64,000 nucleotides of DNA from positions 14,429,717-14,493,716 of the forward strand of contig NC_088305.1 of the NCBI RefSeq assembly GCF_032854445.1, in the 5' to 3' direction. Origin of the DNA: Liolophura sinensis. Its lineage: Eukaryota; Mollusca; Polyplacophora; Chitonida; Chitonidae. A model generated the notes under the pieces. That model was not told the origin of the DNA. It was given only the letters and a program-made list of their open reading frames with translations, and made no database searches. Made by a program: the position numbers and the translations under genes. This document shows positions 30,456 through 43,440 of the stretch, one piece after another (the stretch's first letter is position 1; each line of letters begins with the position of its first letter).

Positions 30456-33400
30456 CACTGTGTAAACAGATACACAGATTGCATATCAAACAGTTGTCTT
30501 CACTGTCAGTGAGCTCCACAAAACCGAGACAGCAAGTGCTAGTAAAAATAAAACACTTAACAGGATTTCACAAAAAGTGGGGTGGCAAAAAACAGAGCAA
30601 AATAACATGGACTAGTTATGCTATCGCTATGGTTTAGTAGGTCATATTTGTCGTGACTCGACATACCCAATTCGAGGACAAGTATGTCAAGTGTGGTATG
30701 GTAGAGATGTCTTCTGCGTGTGAATCCGAAGTACAGTGTAAGCTAAATCAGGGAGAAGAAACTGATAATTTGCATTCATCATTCACCATGTGCTGGAGGA
30801 AGGTTTGAGTTGCACAGATTTGGACATATTATTTGACTCCTGAGCCAAAAGTAATATTATTGACCTGAAAACCTTAATGCATGTCAACAACAAACAGGTC
30901 AAATTTAATTCTGAGACAGCAAAACTCCGATAGACCGACTCTGGAAAGAGTACTTCTACGTGTAACTTTACATTAGGGAAACATAGCACAGATTTTGATT
31001 TCTTGACAATCCATAGAATGTGGTGTAGTTCTGTTGGGTACAAAAAAAAAAAACAAAACAATGACAAACAACGGCAGAAAAAATGGGTGTTCTGAAAACA
31101 GAGTAGAGCACAGAGACTTGAAACTCATGAGAATTCCTATCAATAATTTAAACCTGTTCTCTTAAAACCACAGTCACATAGCTTACTGATGGCCTGACTA
31201 CCAAAAATAAGCCCGTTATGGATTTTAACATTTTTCTGAAAGTCTACACTGAGCAAATCCTATGGCAACGCAATAAGCTGTAAACATTCTCAGTGATGAG
31301 ATGTTCCACAATCGTTAAACGACGTACAAACAGCTGTCAAATGAACTGAATTAATACCTCATGAATCTCATGATGTCACGCACGCTCGGGCTAACACTAG
31401 GTGGGGATTATCGCAAACAAACGCGGTAAAAGGCGTGACTTACGGTAGTTGGTAGACTGAATATACATCTTGCATGGTCAGGTTTGCTGGGTGAACGGTG
31501 TTATAAACTACCGTAAAATCGCGTGTTTTAGCCCCCCTGGATTACAAAAGCCCCCATTTATGTCTCGCATAAATCTGCGAACTCACGAGACCAAAGTGCT
31601 GATTCGGTACATAACAGTTCCAGATTAGTTGATCAGTGAAATGGCTGTTTAAACACGGCTAAGGTTGACAGAAGACATAACGAAGAGAGAATTTAACGCG
31701 CCGTGTTTCACACGTTCGCCGGGTCCGGTTTGAGGAACCGCTTCTGGAGTTACAGACATAAGTAACGCAGTATCCACTCCACCATTGATCAGCTGGATTT
31801 TACATTCACACTCAAGGGGATCAGCTGTATAAAAAACACAATCAGCCCACTCGGTTGTCCTCACAGGAACGGCCAGGTATGTCCGAAGACCTCTCTGAAA
31901 AAAGTCTTGACATGTTAAGCGGTAGTTCACATCACAATTTAATATATCAAAGATGATTCCCGCACATCTGAACAGGGCGTGACCAGCCGACTGATCGTAG
32001 CACTGAAAAGATGTAGACCTATATCTTTCACCGGGCCCACGCGATTGACCTCTACAGTCTATTTCTTTTAGCCAGTCGCCTATATTCAGATGTCTGTAAA
32101 ATCAGTCATATCGTTACCAAAAGAAGTGGGAGTCTTGTTCTAATGTATAATGTTAAACTCAATCAGCCTTTTTTCGACAAAAAGAAGTAATTGCCTCCGA
32201 TGACGTTATAATTTCTCCTAAACGAGTGGTATGCTGGATAATGGGAGGAGTTCAACATCTTTGACGCAGGGCGACACCTGCTACCTTAACTGGTATCGAC
32301 TTAACTGTAAACCCTGTTACTGACACTGCCATATTTGTAGTTGTTTATTCGCAGACACAGTAGTGTAATGTGTATCACTGCGTGGAGTTTGTTTTAACCG
32401 CTTCTTGATGCATTGTAATACAAATTACTCTCCACACCCATTGCCCAGCATTCCGCTTGTTTCTGGACAAGTATGACGTCACAGAGGTAATGAGTCTTTG
32501 GTGTTTAAACCATGCTTATGTAGTCCAGCAACATGAATTAGAAAAAAACAACAACTGCATTTTCCTTCCAATGACACAAACGTACAACATATCAATGTGT
32601 AGAGCCTGTGTTATCACGTGTTACTAAGCAAAGGCAATTTTGGTAGCAAGTATGAATACCCATAGCTGAATATAGGTCACTGGCAAAAAAGAAATAGACT
32701 ATAGGTTCGTCTGGTTTACCACAAGCTTGCCTAGAAAGCTGAGGCGCAATGACCTGAAACACTCTTGACATCCTGGCTGCTGATGAATTGTGGAGGGCTG
32801 AGGTCAATGTATCGAGTTCTTGACATCCTGGGGTTTTCTTCATAAAACGACGTGCGACATAGTTTTTATAGTACATTTCTCGTATGATATTGTGTACGTC
32901 TTTATTAATGTACCATTGTCCTATATATGCGATATCTTACAAGTGCGACTTCTTTGTTGAAGTAGCCCCAGGTGGGTTGAGGTGGACTGAAGGTCGATGT
33001 GTTGAGGTTAAAGACGCGCTGATTAAAAGCTCTGGCTGGAATTTCTTACATGACTGACTTAACTTCCTACTTCTCTTCTCCTATTTAGAGACCATGTTTG
33101 CAGTTCAGACCGTTTCATCCATTTGAAACAAATTTTGCTGTGACTTTGAGAGGTCTGCTTACAGTGCAACGACAGTAATGTTAAGAATGCTTGAGTTCTT
33201 ATTCTTAACGACATTATTCATAAAGTTAAATGAGAGTATTGAATAAGGCAACCAACGCCTGCAGTAATGCTTGCTATTATGTAGATGTCAATAGGCCTCT
33301 TTTAATCCATCTGAAACTAAATACAGAGCTTGCATTAAGGTATTTGCAAAGACGGAAAAAGTGTCAAAATTGACGTTCAATGTGTTCTATATTTAATTAG

Positions 33401-33671
33401 TCTGTCAGTGTGTTTAAAATATGTCATCCGTATAATGATTTGTTTTTCACGTTGATTTATATTCCACATCTATAGCTATAGTATTTACGTATCGTGTCAT
33501 CAAATGTCGGCCATTGTCAAATCATGCTATTTGCAAATCGAACAGACTGAGTGGACATTGATATGCGTTATAACCTGAGATAAAAAAAGCTATATTTTGT
33601 CGAACTTTCCCACGTGTGATTCAACGAACGTTACACTGTGCAAGAGGACACATGGGCGGCTTTCATCGCTT

Positions 33672-34025
33672 ACAGGGTCGCTTCGTTGGCCTTATGGTTA
33701 TACCCGGGATGAGACCCTGATTACGCCATACCAAAGACTTTAAAAGTGGTAAATGATGCTGTCTGGCATGGCGCTTAGCACTGAGAGGTTAGACCCGGTG
33801 TGAGTATAGTGTGACTGAGTGGGGCGTGTTGTCTGGTGTCTTTGGCGTGATACTTTAGTGACGGCAGCAATTTGGCGGCATTGGCTCACATGATCCTGTC
33901 ACAAGAAGACACAATATATGTATACACACCGAATGACTAGTTATATGACTGAAATATTGTTAACTATGACGTTCAACTCCAAAAATACATGCATACATAC
34001 ACACATACATGCATACTCAATACAA
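33672..34025 (+). repeat. SINE-B copy (counterpart of 4735-5090)
   Basis: Same blocks, with a short internal loss near 33795 relative to unit 1. Confidence 0.6.
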
Positions 34026-35841
34026 CGCATGTGACGCTCTGTGAAAAATGTGAAAAAATGGCTTTATTTGCATCACTTTCATGTGAACATATATTTAATA
34101 CGACGCCAACACAGCATTCTGAGTAGTTTTAGACCAATTACTTCTTGTACACTGCAATTAACATCACTACATATTTTTGTAGCTAATTCTGCGTATGCCA
34201 TTGCGCTAAGTGGTTTCAAAGTTGTTATTTTTTAAGTATATATATAAATAGTTTGTATAAGAACCTACCCCATGTCAACTGACGAAAAGCCGATTTCTAT
34301 ATGGTACGTGATACCATTTGTAAATGGTTTGGTATTTTATTAATCTATTGATTTTTAATTGACATTGTATACTTAAGTAACTTGCAAACAGACAACGATT
34401 TTCCCCGAGTTCTCCGATATCGTCCTCAAAACAAAAACAACCAAAAAAACTGACTTTCATTTTATATCAGTGAAACTTCTTAAGTATATGACTTTCTGTA
34501 ACAATATATCCCTCGAAATAGACATTCAAATACCAGCCGTCAATCACTAAGGACGTTCTAGATCAATAATCGCAAGGCCAATTCCCAAAACGACGTATAA
34601 CACAAACCACCACAGAACTAGAAAAGTAATGAAGTAAGTAAACAATGAAATACCTGTTCCCGAAATATCACGGAAATTGTGAAGTATGGAAAGTTATTAT
34701 TTTTCAAATATCTATATAACCGTCGTGTAGATATAAACGTTATTTAGTATGGTGAAAAAAAACACCTCAGATACTAGTGACAGATATCACCCATCCCCTT
34801 AATGTTGATCAGATCGCAGATATTCCTGAGTAAGCTAAGTTCGTTGTGTGAAACACAAGCCCATTCAAGTGTGACGAAAGGACTCACTTCTCTCGATCCT
34901 ACTCGGAAATCTATGGGCTATACAGGTCTTTAATCACTTTATCAGAGAATGCATGAACTATACATATTAGAAATAAATTTAGATATAAGTCAGCCAGACG
35001 CATTGATTCGCTAGAGGTCTTTTTTTTAAGTTGCTGCTATTTAAGTATTTACATGAACAGTTAGACGAAAATTGACATTAGGCCATATACATAGACAAGA
35101 GGCTATATTTCACCAGTTCTTTGTGACCATTCGCCGGCTATCACACTGCTGTTGCTGTTCTGGTTTTAGTCTTTTGTATTTCCATACTGAAGTTAGATCT
35201 GCAATATACAGTTTGTCTCCCCGCTGATTTAGTGGAAAAGAATTCACTTCTCAACCAACATTTATAAGTATCAATCTTCCGCCACAAGCGTGTATAGGCT
35301 TCACAACAGTGACCCAGTTATATCCCATATGTTATCCAGCGGTAACAGCTTAACATATAGCTTAAATCAGTTTGTTCTCCGAAGCTAAACTAAAACTTAG
35401 GTCAGAATCAAATCAGAATACGGGCAAAATTGCTAGACTACTGAATAAATGAACAAAACAAATCTTAATGCTTATCTAGCTGTCATAATCTTGATGACAA
35501 CTTAAATATGGAAAAAAAAAGAAATATGATCGGTCGAGTTCACACACAACAGTCTAATTTAGACTTCCAGATTTGAGGTCAATGCCTTATACATAGCTAA
35601 CAGACTGGAACAACTATGATGATCGTGACCTACCGTAAAAACCATAAATGTTTAACTGAATGTGACTCCGACATAATATAAAAAACAGACATTTTATTCA
35701 CATCAAAGTTCATACACTTACTAAGATCTTAGTACACTGAGTTTCAGATAACTCACCCACGTGTTGCAATAAGCTGTTATAATACACGTTTCAAGTATAT
35801 TGACGTCATAGTTAATAAGAAACATCTTTCAATGCCCGGCA

Positions 35842-36110
35842 GTTGGAATCCGTGGCTGAGGTGCTAAGCGTGTCAGCGCGGCGCAATGACCCACAAACCT
35901 CTTACCAGTGCTATCGCTGTGAGTTCAAGACCAGTTCTTGTTGGTTTCGTCTTCTGCACTATGTCGGAAGGCCTGTTAGCAGCCTGCGGATGATCGTGAG
36001 TTTCCCCTGGGCTTTCTCCGGTTTCCTCCTACCATACTACTAGCTGCCAGTGTGCAAGCGAAATATTTTCGAGCTTGGCGTAAAAAAATCATATCAAATA
36101 AATACAACAC
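35842..36110 (+). repeat. SINE-A copy (counterpart of 6958-7230)
   Basis: Here the B-box-like region reads gctgtgagttcaagacc, closer to the family sequence than in unit 1. Confidence 0.7.
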
Positions 36111-37189
36111 GCAGGTGTAAGGATCAAGTAAATCCTAATTACATCAACTTTCATTGACACATTCGCCATAATTTTGTGTGCATACTTTTCCTATTATCTA
36201 GTGAATGATGATTCAACTGTTTGCTGTACAATCCTTAGCACAAAGACGATGAGCTGATTGACGGCTGATGGTTAACTTCGCCCACTGGATGAATATATCA
36301 AAAGGAAGGTCATCTTTACTTGATCCGACATGGAAATACACCACTGTAGCTGGCACGTCTGAATGGAAGAACATCGACCATAGTACTTCTCCCTCATTTA
36401 TACCTATATTCCAACATCGCGACAGAACACACAGCGATGCCGGTATTAAAGGCCTTCATGTAGTCAGTGAAATTAAGATATCATTTCCATGTTTCCGCCA
36501 AAGTGTAAAGAACCATAGGGAAGTCTGAATAACCCTAGTGCGCAAATATGTGAATAACAAAAACAAATACAAGCCTCATGTCCGACATTCATATACCATT
36601 CGTAGTCCGTAAAGGGCGTTGCAAGTCGATAATCGTAAAATCCATTTCCAAAACAACGTTAACATTAGCTCCCAAAGACAAAGGTATGTAAGAAATTATA
36701 CAATTAGGAAATAAAGCCGGTAACACACAAGAGAGAAGCGGTTATCAGTTTTCAATGATGCCGGGCAGACAGTGGGTATTAACAGACAGCGGATTCACAC
36801 TTTTATTTCATGTGTGTGCAATGGACTTTGACGATAATGATAGAAGCATACCTCTAATGGCATGTATGCAAATTTTACGCACACTTCTACGATTAAACAG
36901 ACGCAAGTTGAGCTCAGGATATATTTCAACCCAATACTACTCTCGGCAATTCAAACTACATTATTTATATTTTAATTTTTGGGGATGTTAGCGATTTTCA
37001 CGGTCTTGTTTGACAACATCCTGCCATGTAACCTACACTGTCAAGTGCTGACTGTCGGACAAGATGTCAGCACCAACTGAGGTGTTATAGCGCGCTTTCT
37101 GATTGACTAAAGGTAATTTGGGAGGTGTAACCGTCGATGGGTCAGTTTATGAGCTGTATCGGGCTGTCATCCCACAGTAATGGTACAAA

Positions 37190-37410
37190 ATATAAGTGAA
37201 ATGTTATAAGTACGGCGTATAGCACCAATCAATTAAATATATAAATAAATATTTACGTATTTATTTATTTATTTGATTGGTATTTTACGCCGTGCTCAAG
37301 AATATTTCACTTATACGACAGCGGCTTGCATTATGGCGGAATGAAACCCGACAGAGCGTGGGCGAAACCCACGACCACCCGCAGGTTGCTGTTAAACGTT
37401 CCCGCGTACA
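37190..37410. repeat. Tail-to-tail SINE-A inverted pair (counterpart of 8288-8530)
   Basis: A plus-strand tail fragment and a minus-strand core-tail fragment face each other across an A/T-rich centre, as in unit 1. Confidence 0.6.
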
Positions 37411-37469
37411 ACCTCCTAAAAAAAAAGGTTTCAGTAAACAAATACATGGGCTAATATTAAATTATGTAA

Positions 37470-37780
37470 CATGGGTTGTTTACGTCGCACTTAGGAAATT
37501 TTCGGACATAAGACTAGAAGGGATCATTAGGTGTGTGTACATATGTTGTGTCCTCTTCAGTGCATTCCACCCCAAAGTGCTGTCATCACTAAAATATTAT
37601 ACTGAAGACACCAGACCTGACACCCCACCCAGTCACATTATACTGACACCAGACCAACGAGTCCTGTTTGTTTACTCTAACGTTTCAACTATGAGCGCCA
37701 AACAAGATAGAAACAAGTACCGTCTTTTTAAAGTCTTTCACATGACACGACTCAGGTTTGATGCCATGCGAGTCAAACCC
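37470..37780 (-). repeat. SINE-B copy, reversed (counterpart of 8588-8905)
   Basis: It has the same block order as the unit-1 copy. Together with the neighbouring SINE-A it makes up the 193-codon plus-strand frame at 37277-37858. Confidence 0.6.
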
Positions 37781-37865
37781 AGTAGTTCATCCAAACAACA
37801 GATTCAGCAATTCATATATCTGTCAAATAAAACCAGTGTATTTATAGTAACTGATTAAATAGCAG

Positions 37866-38125
37866 TTGGGGCCTCCGTGGCTCAGTCGGTTAGCGCGCTA
37901 GTGACCCAGAAGCCTGTCACCAATGCGGTCGCTGTGACTTCAAGTCCAACTTATGCTGGCTTCCTCTTCAGCCGTACGTGGGAAGGTCTGCCAGCAACCT
38001 GCGGATGGTTGTGGGTTTCCTCCGGGCTTTTCCCGGTTTCCACCCACCATAATGCTGGCCGCCGTCGTATAAGTGAAATATTCTTGAGTACGGCGTAAAA
38101 CACCAATCAAAAAAATAAATAAATA
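37866..38125 (+). repeat. Full-length SINE-A with intact A and B boxes
   Basis: This is the best copy in the window. The A-box is tggctcagtcggttagcgcg and the B-box-like element is 'gctgtgacttcaagtcc'. The conserved core contains gtacgtgggaaggtctgcca, and the end is 'gcgtaaaacaccaatca' with an aaataaataaata tail. The tRNA-like head suggests Pol III transcription. Confidence 0.85.
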
Positions 38126-39024
38126 GCAGTTTAACTTGCGGATGGTCGTGGGTTTTCCCCGGGCTCTGCCCTTCTTCCACCCACCATCAGACAAGTGAAA
38201 TATTCTTGAGTACGACGAAAAACACCTATCAAAGAAATAAATAAATCAAATATAACAGTTTATAAAGTATGTAACGTGTTAAATACCGATTTTGCTCGTA
38301 TATATGTGTGGCACCGAACAAACTGTCACATACAGGTTTAGGCGATGTTTGGCTCTTAACTTACTTACCACGCACCTCGATTTTGAAGATTTTCCATCCA
38401 ACACAAGCTTAATGAAATACACCCCTCTAACAGAAAGCAATGGACGATATTTACCATTCAGCGTATACAAAGGCTGTATTGGTCATTCGGGATTTTCAAA
38501 AATCCCGACACAATATGAGAAATGGGCCATAATGACAAATAAAAGGGCGTCAAACTTTAGGATGTTATTATCGGAACACACATTAATTTTTATTTGTTTT
38601 GAGTCACTGACCAATGGCAATTTTAGTAACGAGTACGACGAATTTTACACACAGCGGAAAATAAGCGACTGGCCAAAAAGAATATATTATCAATTAACTC
38701 CCTTGGAGAAATAACGTTTAGAATGTCTGAGAAACCCACGGCGTTGGGCCACGACAATGTCACTTGGTTCCGTGGAAGTAAGTAATTGCAGACACCGTGT
38801 TTATTGTAATCTAAATGTACTTCTCCTTTCATTGGGAAGGGAAGAGAACTGCTGTTCCAGTCTTGCAAGGTTTTGGTATTTTGACAGAGACAAGTTTTAA
38901 CCGATTTACATGGTTTTGTCTATTTAACCCTTTTCCTACACCAAAAACTCTTTTCTAAACCGTCGATCTTTTACATGTGTTTGAAATTTGTGTAGTGCTT
39001 GTTTGTCGCTATCATATTTTTTAT

Positions 39025-39155
39025 TTATTTATTTATTTGATTGGCGTTTTACGGCGTACTCAAGAATATTTCACTCATGCGACCGTGGCCAGCCTTATGG
39101 TCAAAACCCTGTGAGAACGCTCGACAATCCGCAGGTTGATATCAGAACTTCCCAC
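39025..39155 (-). repeat. SINE-A copy, truncated by deletion
   Basis: The tail and part of the core match 10148-10275. The head and about 215 bases of flank are missing relative to unit 1. Confidence 0.6.
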
Positions 39156-41432
39156 TACTTGGCAAATACTGGAACAAAAGGTTTCTTCAACTTAAAGATA
39201 CATTACAGTAAGTCGTGTTCAGTGAACATAGTACATTTCTGATAACAATCTTATGAAAACAAAGCACTCGATCCTTGTTGACAGCTACAAGCCGCCAAGG
39301 GGGCATCTTGTTATCAGATTTAACGTTTTTCAGGAAAGACAAATTAATAATTAAACAGTGAAGACAAGTTTTTTTTACTAGTTAAAACTCTTTACTTGAT
39401 GAGTATAGAGTAAAATCCCATAAAACGTGTACGCTAAATTATTCACCCATTACAACATTGACGTAGTTGTAAAATCACTTGACCCGCAAGAAAGCGGCCT
39501 AGATTTAAAAAAAATAGGACTGACTGTCCGATAGCAAACACAAGTACATCTGCGTGTATAATTTGACAAGATGGAGTTGAATTCCCGACACTTCTCAGCA
39601 CTGGGGCTATTCTTTGCCAAGGGGAGACCATCGTGATATTACTGAAGTTAAGAAAACTGTTGTAATGAAACCAAAGGAAAATACTGTGTCCTATAGCATG
39701 GGATACATCTGCCAATGTAATTAAGTGTAAAACAATGTGATATAATTTAACAACATACAGCATAGAGAGTAAAACCAGAGCATCGACGACAGTGTGGCGG
39801 CTGGCAAATGGTCACACGTAACCGGTAAAATGCGTCTCTATTGTAAATTTACCTCAGTTAAGGTTTTATTCTAACTATTGATGTAAACACACGGCTTTCA
39901 ACTGCAGATACAACGGTCGGCGAACAATTAAGCAGACACCTGCATAGCGTACTGCCTGCAAATGTATCTAGCCAGACCAAAAAGAGAGCATATTTGAGAT
40001 CATGTTGTTTTATACATGTCCCCAAAACATCATGATTGGCTAATTTTATTGTCATTCAAAAATTGCCGATTCTGAGTTTATTGATTTGTTTCTCAGTGTT
40101 GGTGTTGGTCTTGTTTTTCCTTAAGGTCACAATAAATCGTAAAACCGATTATAAGATCTGCATACCCTCACTCTTTGAGACTATTTAGGCAAAGCAGACA
40201 GTGAATCCAAAAACGACCTGCGCTTATAGTTTATTTTTGTTTTATTTGATATTACATTGTACACTGCCTGCTAACTAATAGTTTATAAGATACTTAGTGA
40301 TCACGGTATACACAATGTTTTGCTGCCGACAATATTGACATGGATACAAAACTACTGCATTATCTCTGTTTTCTTTAACCAATGAAAATCGTTCATAGTT
40401 GTCTTTAAACATTGTTCACAATGCAACTAGATAGGTTAGAGAAGTGCACTTACCGGGAAAATCAAACTATGGAGTAAGCAGACATATATTTGGCTTTATC
40501 TTTGTATTAATGTATATTGACAATTAAAACTTGGCATACGTCACGTCGCCCAGCATGAAGGATTTGTCAGGATGTCGCTAGCTCACGACCCACTTTGCCA
40601 AGGGGAAGCTCGGTTTAAAAAATAAACTGTTGGGAACGAAATCCAAACATTAGAATATGATGTGAGTATTTGTAAAGAAAAGAAGAACGATCAGGATGAA
40701 AGAGCTTTGAATTTCAACTTTTTTATTTCATTTGCCGACTGCGATAATATTCATAATCTTAATTATAACATTTAAGTCCACTGGTGTCACTGAACCTTTA
40801 ATCCGACCGAAACCACAGACGGCGTATCACGCAGTCATTTGGAGATAGGTTTCTGGAAAGGATTTATTATAAATGGAACGTGCCCTTACAGGAAGAGCTT
40901 GACTCGGCATTGTCTCAGCTGTTTTTCAGGGTCTAAAATATGTATAATAAGTGATGTTTTCCAGTGAAAACTGTAGCCAATTACAAGGACAGGTCATGGT
41001 ATACGAATGTCGGACTTCACGTTTAGGTTTCCCTAAATCATTTACGTGTGCTCGTGTTGGACCACGTGAAATGTCACGTCAACGCAGATTTTAAAAGTCC
41101 GCGTTCTTTCCAGTATTTGGACAATACGTTTACTTACATTATTATCACGTTTACTCGCATGATTATCCGTTAACACTGATAATGCATTCCTATAGTATTA
41201 TCGAGAGAGACGAACTGGCTGTATGAGATATTGCGAACTGTAACCTAATATAATATAAAACACCAGAGCATAAAGAATAAAACCAGAGCAGCCACTAGAG
41301 TGTGATGAATGGCAAGTAGTGGCACGTCACAGGAGATATACGACGTCTTGTCAGTTTACCTCTGGGTTTAATTCTAACGGTTCATATGAACGGTTAAATA
41401 GTAACAAATAACACGATCACTTGAACAGAATT

Positions 41433-43008
41433 AGACTGTTACGGTATTGAAAACAGCAACAGAAAACAGACTCAGTGACTCAATATTACAATGTAAATAA
41501 TGGCTTTATATATGAAATGAGACGTACAGTTTTACAGACAGTTCAACAACAACAACATAAAATAACATACACATCAGTATTACCGGTCTTTAAAAGTTTC
41601 CAGTTCACCTTTGCATCCCAAGGAACGTATTCCAGGAGATCCAACGTAAAGACCATGGGATAAACACACAATTCACACAAGTCACAAATTGTCAGGTACT
41701 TCGCTAGGATAGCCAACGCGAACACAGTACACAGGTTACACAGAACTGGAACAGTCAAGCCTTTGAATAACGTCACACCCACAGAGCACAACACAGGGTA
41801 AATACAGACATGGAGGTATAATCCACTTTAGAACGGTCACAGCTCCCGCAGAAACTCACAAACGAGCCGTTCATAGATGTAGAGTAATGTCACCTTGTGG
41901 CAGAACGAACGTCCTTTGCAAAACTGAAAACTTCAGTTTAGAGTCCTTGACGACCTTGTCGGTCAGGTGAGGTCAGCGTGTTATTACACAGTCAACACTG
42001 TATAATCATAATAAAGATCCGAACACCAATAAACGTGACTTCCGCAGAAATTCACATAAACCAGACATCAGTACTACTGTGGTACACAAACGGTGCCGGC
42101 ATAAAAATCTGTCCTCCCAAATGAAACTGGCATCACCAGCTCACATCAAAATAATGGACTCGATACGAGAGCGTCGCACACTCTCCTGGCTCCCAGTGGA
42201 TGCAGCAAAAGTCCCTCCTCTCTGTTTCGTTTCGTTTATTTACTGGTTTTAGGGCCACTTTCCTGGCGGATATCGTGGCCCATCAAATCAGTGTTTTATT
42301 TATTTTTTTTTTTTAACACATGAATATTTTGATTACATAACAGCAGTGCGTTTGTATACTATTTACATATGTACATGAGTCAATTAGTGGGATTAACCTC
42401 TTTGTGGTAGCATGTTACAGCTTATTCTATAGGTTCAAATGCTGCCATGGTCATTTAACAGAAAGGGGATAAATAGTAAGCTATTTACAGGGATTAACGT
42501 TATCTTTACATTAGAAATACATAGATCTGCATTAAAAGATTACAATGAGTTGCCTATACAGAAATTTACACAGAGAGAAAACAACAGTAGTGCCTTTATT
42601 TATTGGTTAACAGTTTTGTTCCCTTGCTTCCTCCTCTGTGGCGTGGAGTTAAGGAGCTCCCGCCACTTGTACCGGACGCTGTCCAGGAAAAACCAGCGTA
42701 CTGGAAACCTGTGCCTGTAACAGGTGCGACAAGTATAAATGAGGAGCAAGGATGGGTCTTCCTATTTTTTTTCCCTGTCTTCTCCTCTCTGCACAGAAAA
42801 CACGGCTTATATACGTCCCAGGTGGATTCAACTATTTTTGAACACAGAATTAACAGCCAATGAACAGCCAGTGAAATAAACAAAGCCTTGAACAAGGTGC
42901 TTTCCATCAGGTCCGCGCTGTACATATATAACAGGGCCTGTTATGCTTTCACAAAGATCCGCAGACTAACAGTACATGAAAACGTTAAATAGTCATACAT
43001 AACAAGAC
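41433..43008. mobile_element. 1568-bp LTR-like insertion (41437-43004) with 4-bp target duplication
   Basis: The empty site is preserved at 12774-12790 (gaattagacaaaaag). Here the insert starts TGTTACGGTA and ends ACATAACA, and agac is repeated on both sides (41433-41436 and 43005-43008). TG...CA ends with a short target duplication fit a solo LTR, but a non-autonomous element of another class is possible. It contains no transposase-like frame. Short frames of 60-109 codons in it lack family resemblance. Confidence 0.75.
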
Positions 43009-43262
43009 AAAAAGAAAAAAATACAGTGATGACTGCGGAATATAAGACATCACTGACCCAGAATTACTCAGAATGCTGTATTGTAAACACATTATATAGA
43101 AACACATTAAAACAGTGCCATGCAGTCTTTATCAGTCCTCTTATGTGTTATCATAAATTGTTTAATGACCCAGCATGCGTCATATTGAAATCCTGCGCAC
43201 ACCGTGTGTACATGCATATGTTGGTCAGACCGATAAGCCACATTGAGCTATACTAAAGAAAA

Positions 43263-43298
43263 ATGAAGCTGGTTCTTGGACATTTTCTTATACTGTGA
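43263..43298 (+). other. Possible upstream ORF of copy 2
   Basis: Identical in position and length (11 codons) to 13038-13073 relative to the start codon. Confidence 0.3.
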
Positions 43299-43316
43299 CA
43301 TTGGATGAGCAGGACA

Positions 43317-43440
43317 ATGAGCTCGTCGGGCAAAAATTTCACCCCTTTCAAGAAGGATGGATCTGAAGAGTATTCGACCCAAGTTATGATTCATTACAAA
43401 CTGGTTGAATCCGTATCGCCCATTGTATTGAACCTACTGG
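43317..43440 (+). CDS. Copy 2 exon 1
   Basis: Residues 1-41 plus one base, same start context as copy 1, donor GTAAGT. Phe25 of copy 1 is Ile here. Confidence 0.85.

Larger units (their letters stand above)
3622..32571. repeat. Tandem duplication unit 1 (about 28.95 kb)
   Basis: The unit limits are set by where the third unit stops matching, after 'cttccaa' at 63457. That point corresponds to 3621 and 32571. With these limits the unit holds 9.5 kb of upstream DNA, the whole copy-1 gene and 4.2 kb of downstream DNA. Alignment to 32572-63457 is close throughout except for the listed indels. The phase of the unit is inferred, because the 63457 edge could instead be an insertion. Confidence 0.75.
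28341..43316. other. Intergenic spacer between copy 1 and copy 2
   Basis: It matches 463-13091 along its length, with the extra 1.05 kb at about 29322-30370 and the LTR-like insertion at 41437-43004. I see no host gene. Dispersed repeats and SINE fragments recur at shifted positions. Confidence 0.7.

Noticed and set aside
32592-32876. 94-codon minus-strand frame containing SRVFQVIAPQLSRQ
   Set aside because: The unit-1 equivalent has an in-frame TGA, and part of it is the 75-bp dispersed repeat.
37277-37858. 193-codon plus-strand open frame
   Set aside because: It is made of a reversed SINE-A fragment and a reversed SINE-B copy, and the matching unit-1 sequence is interrupted by indels.
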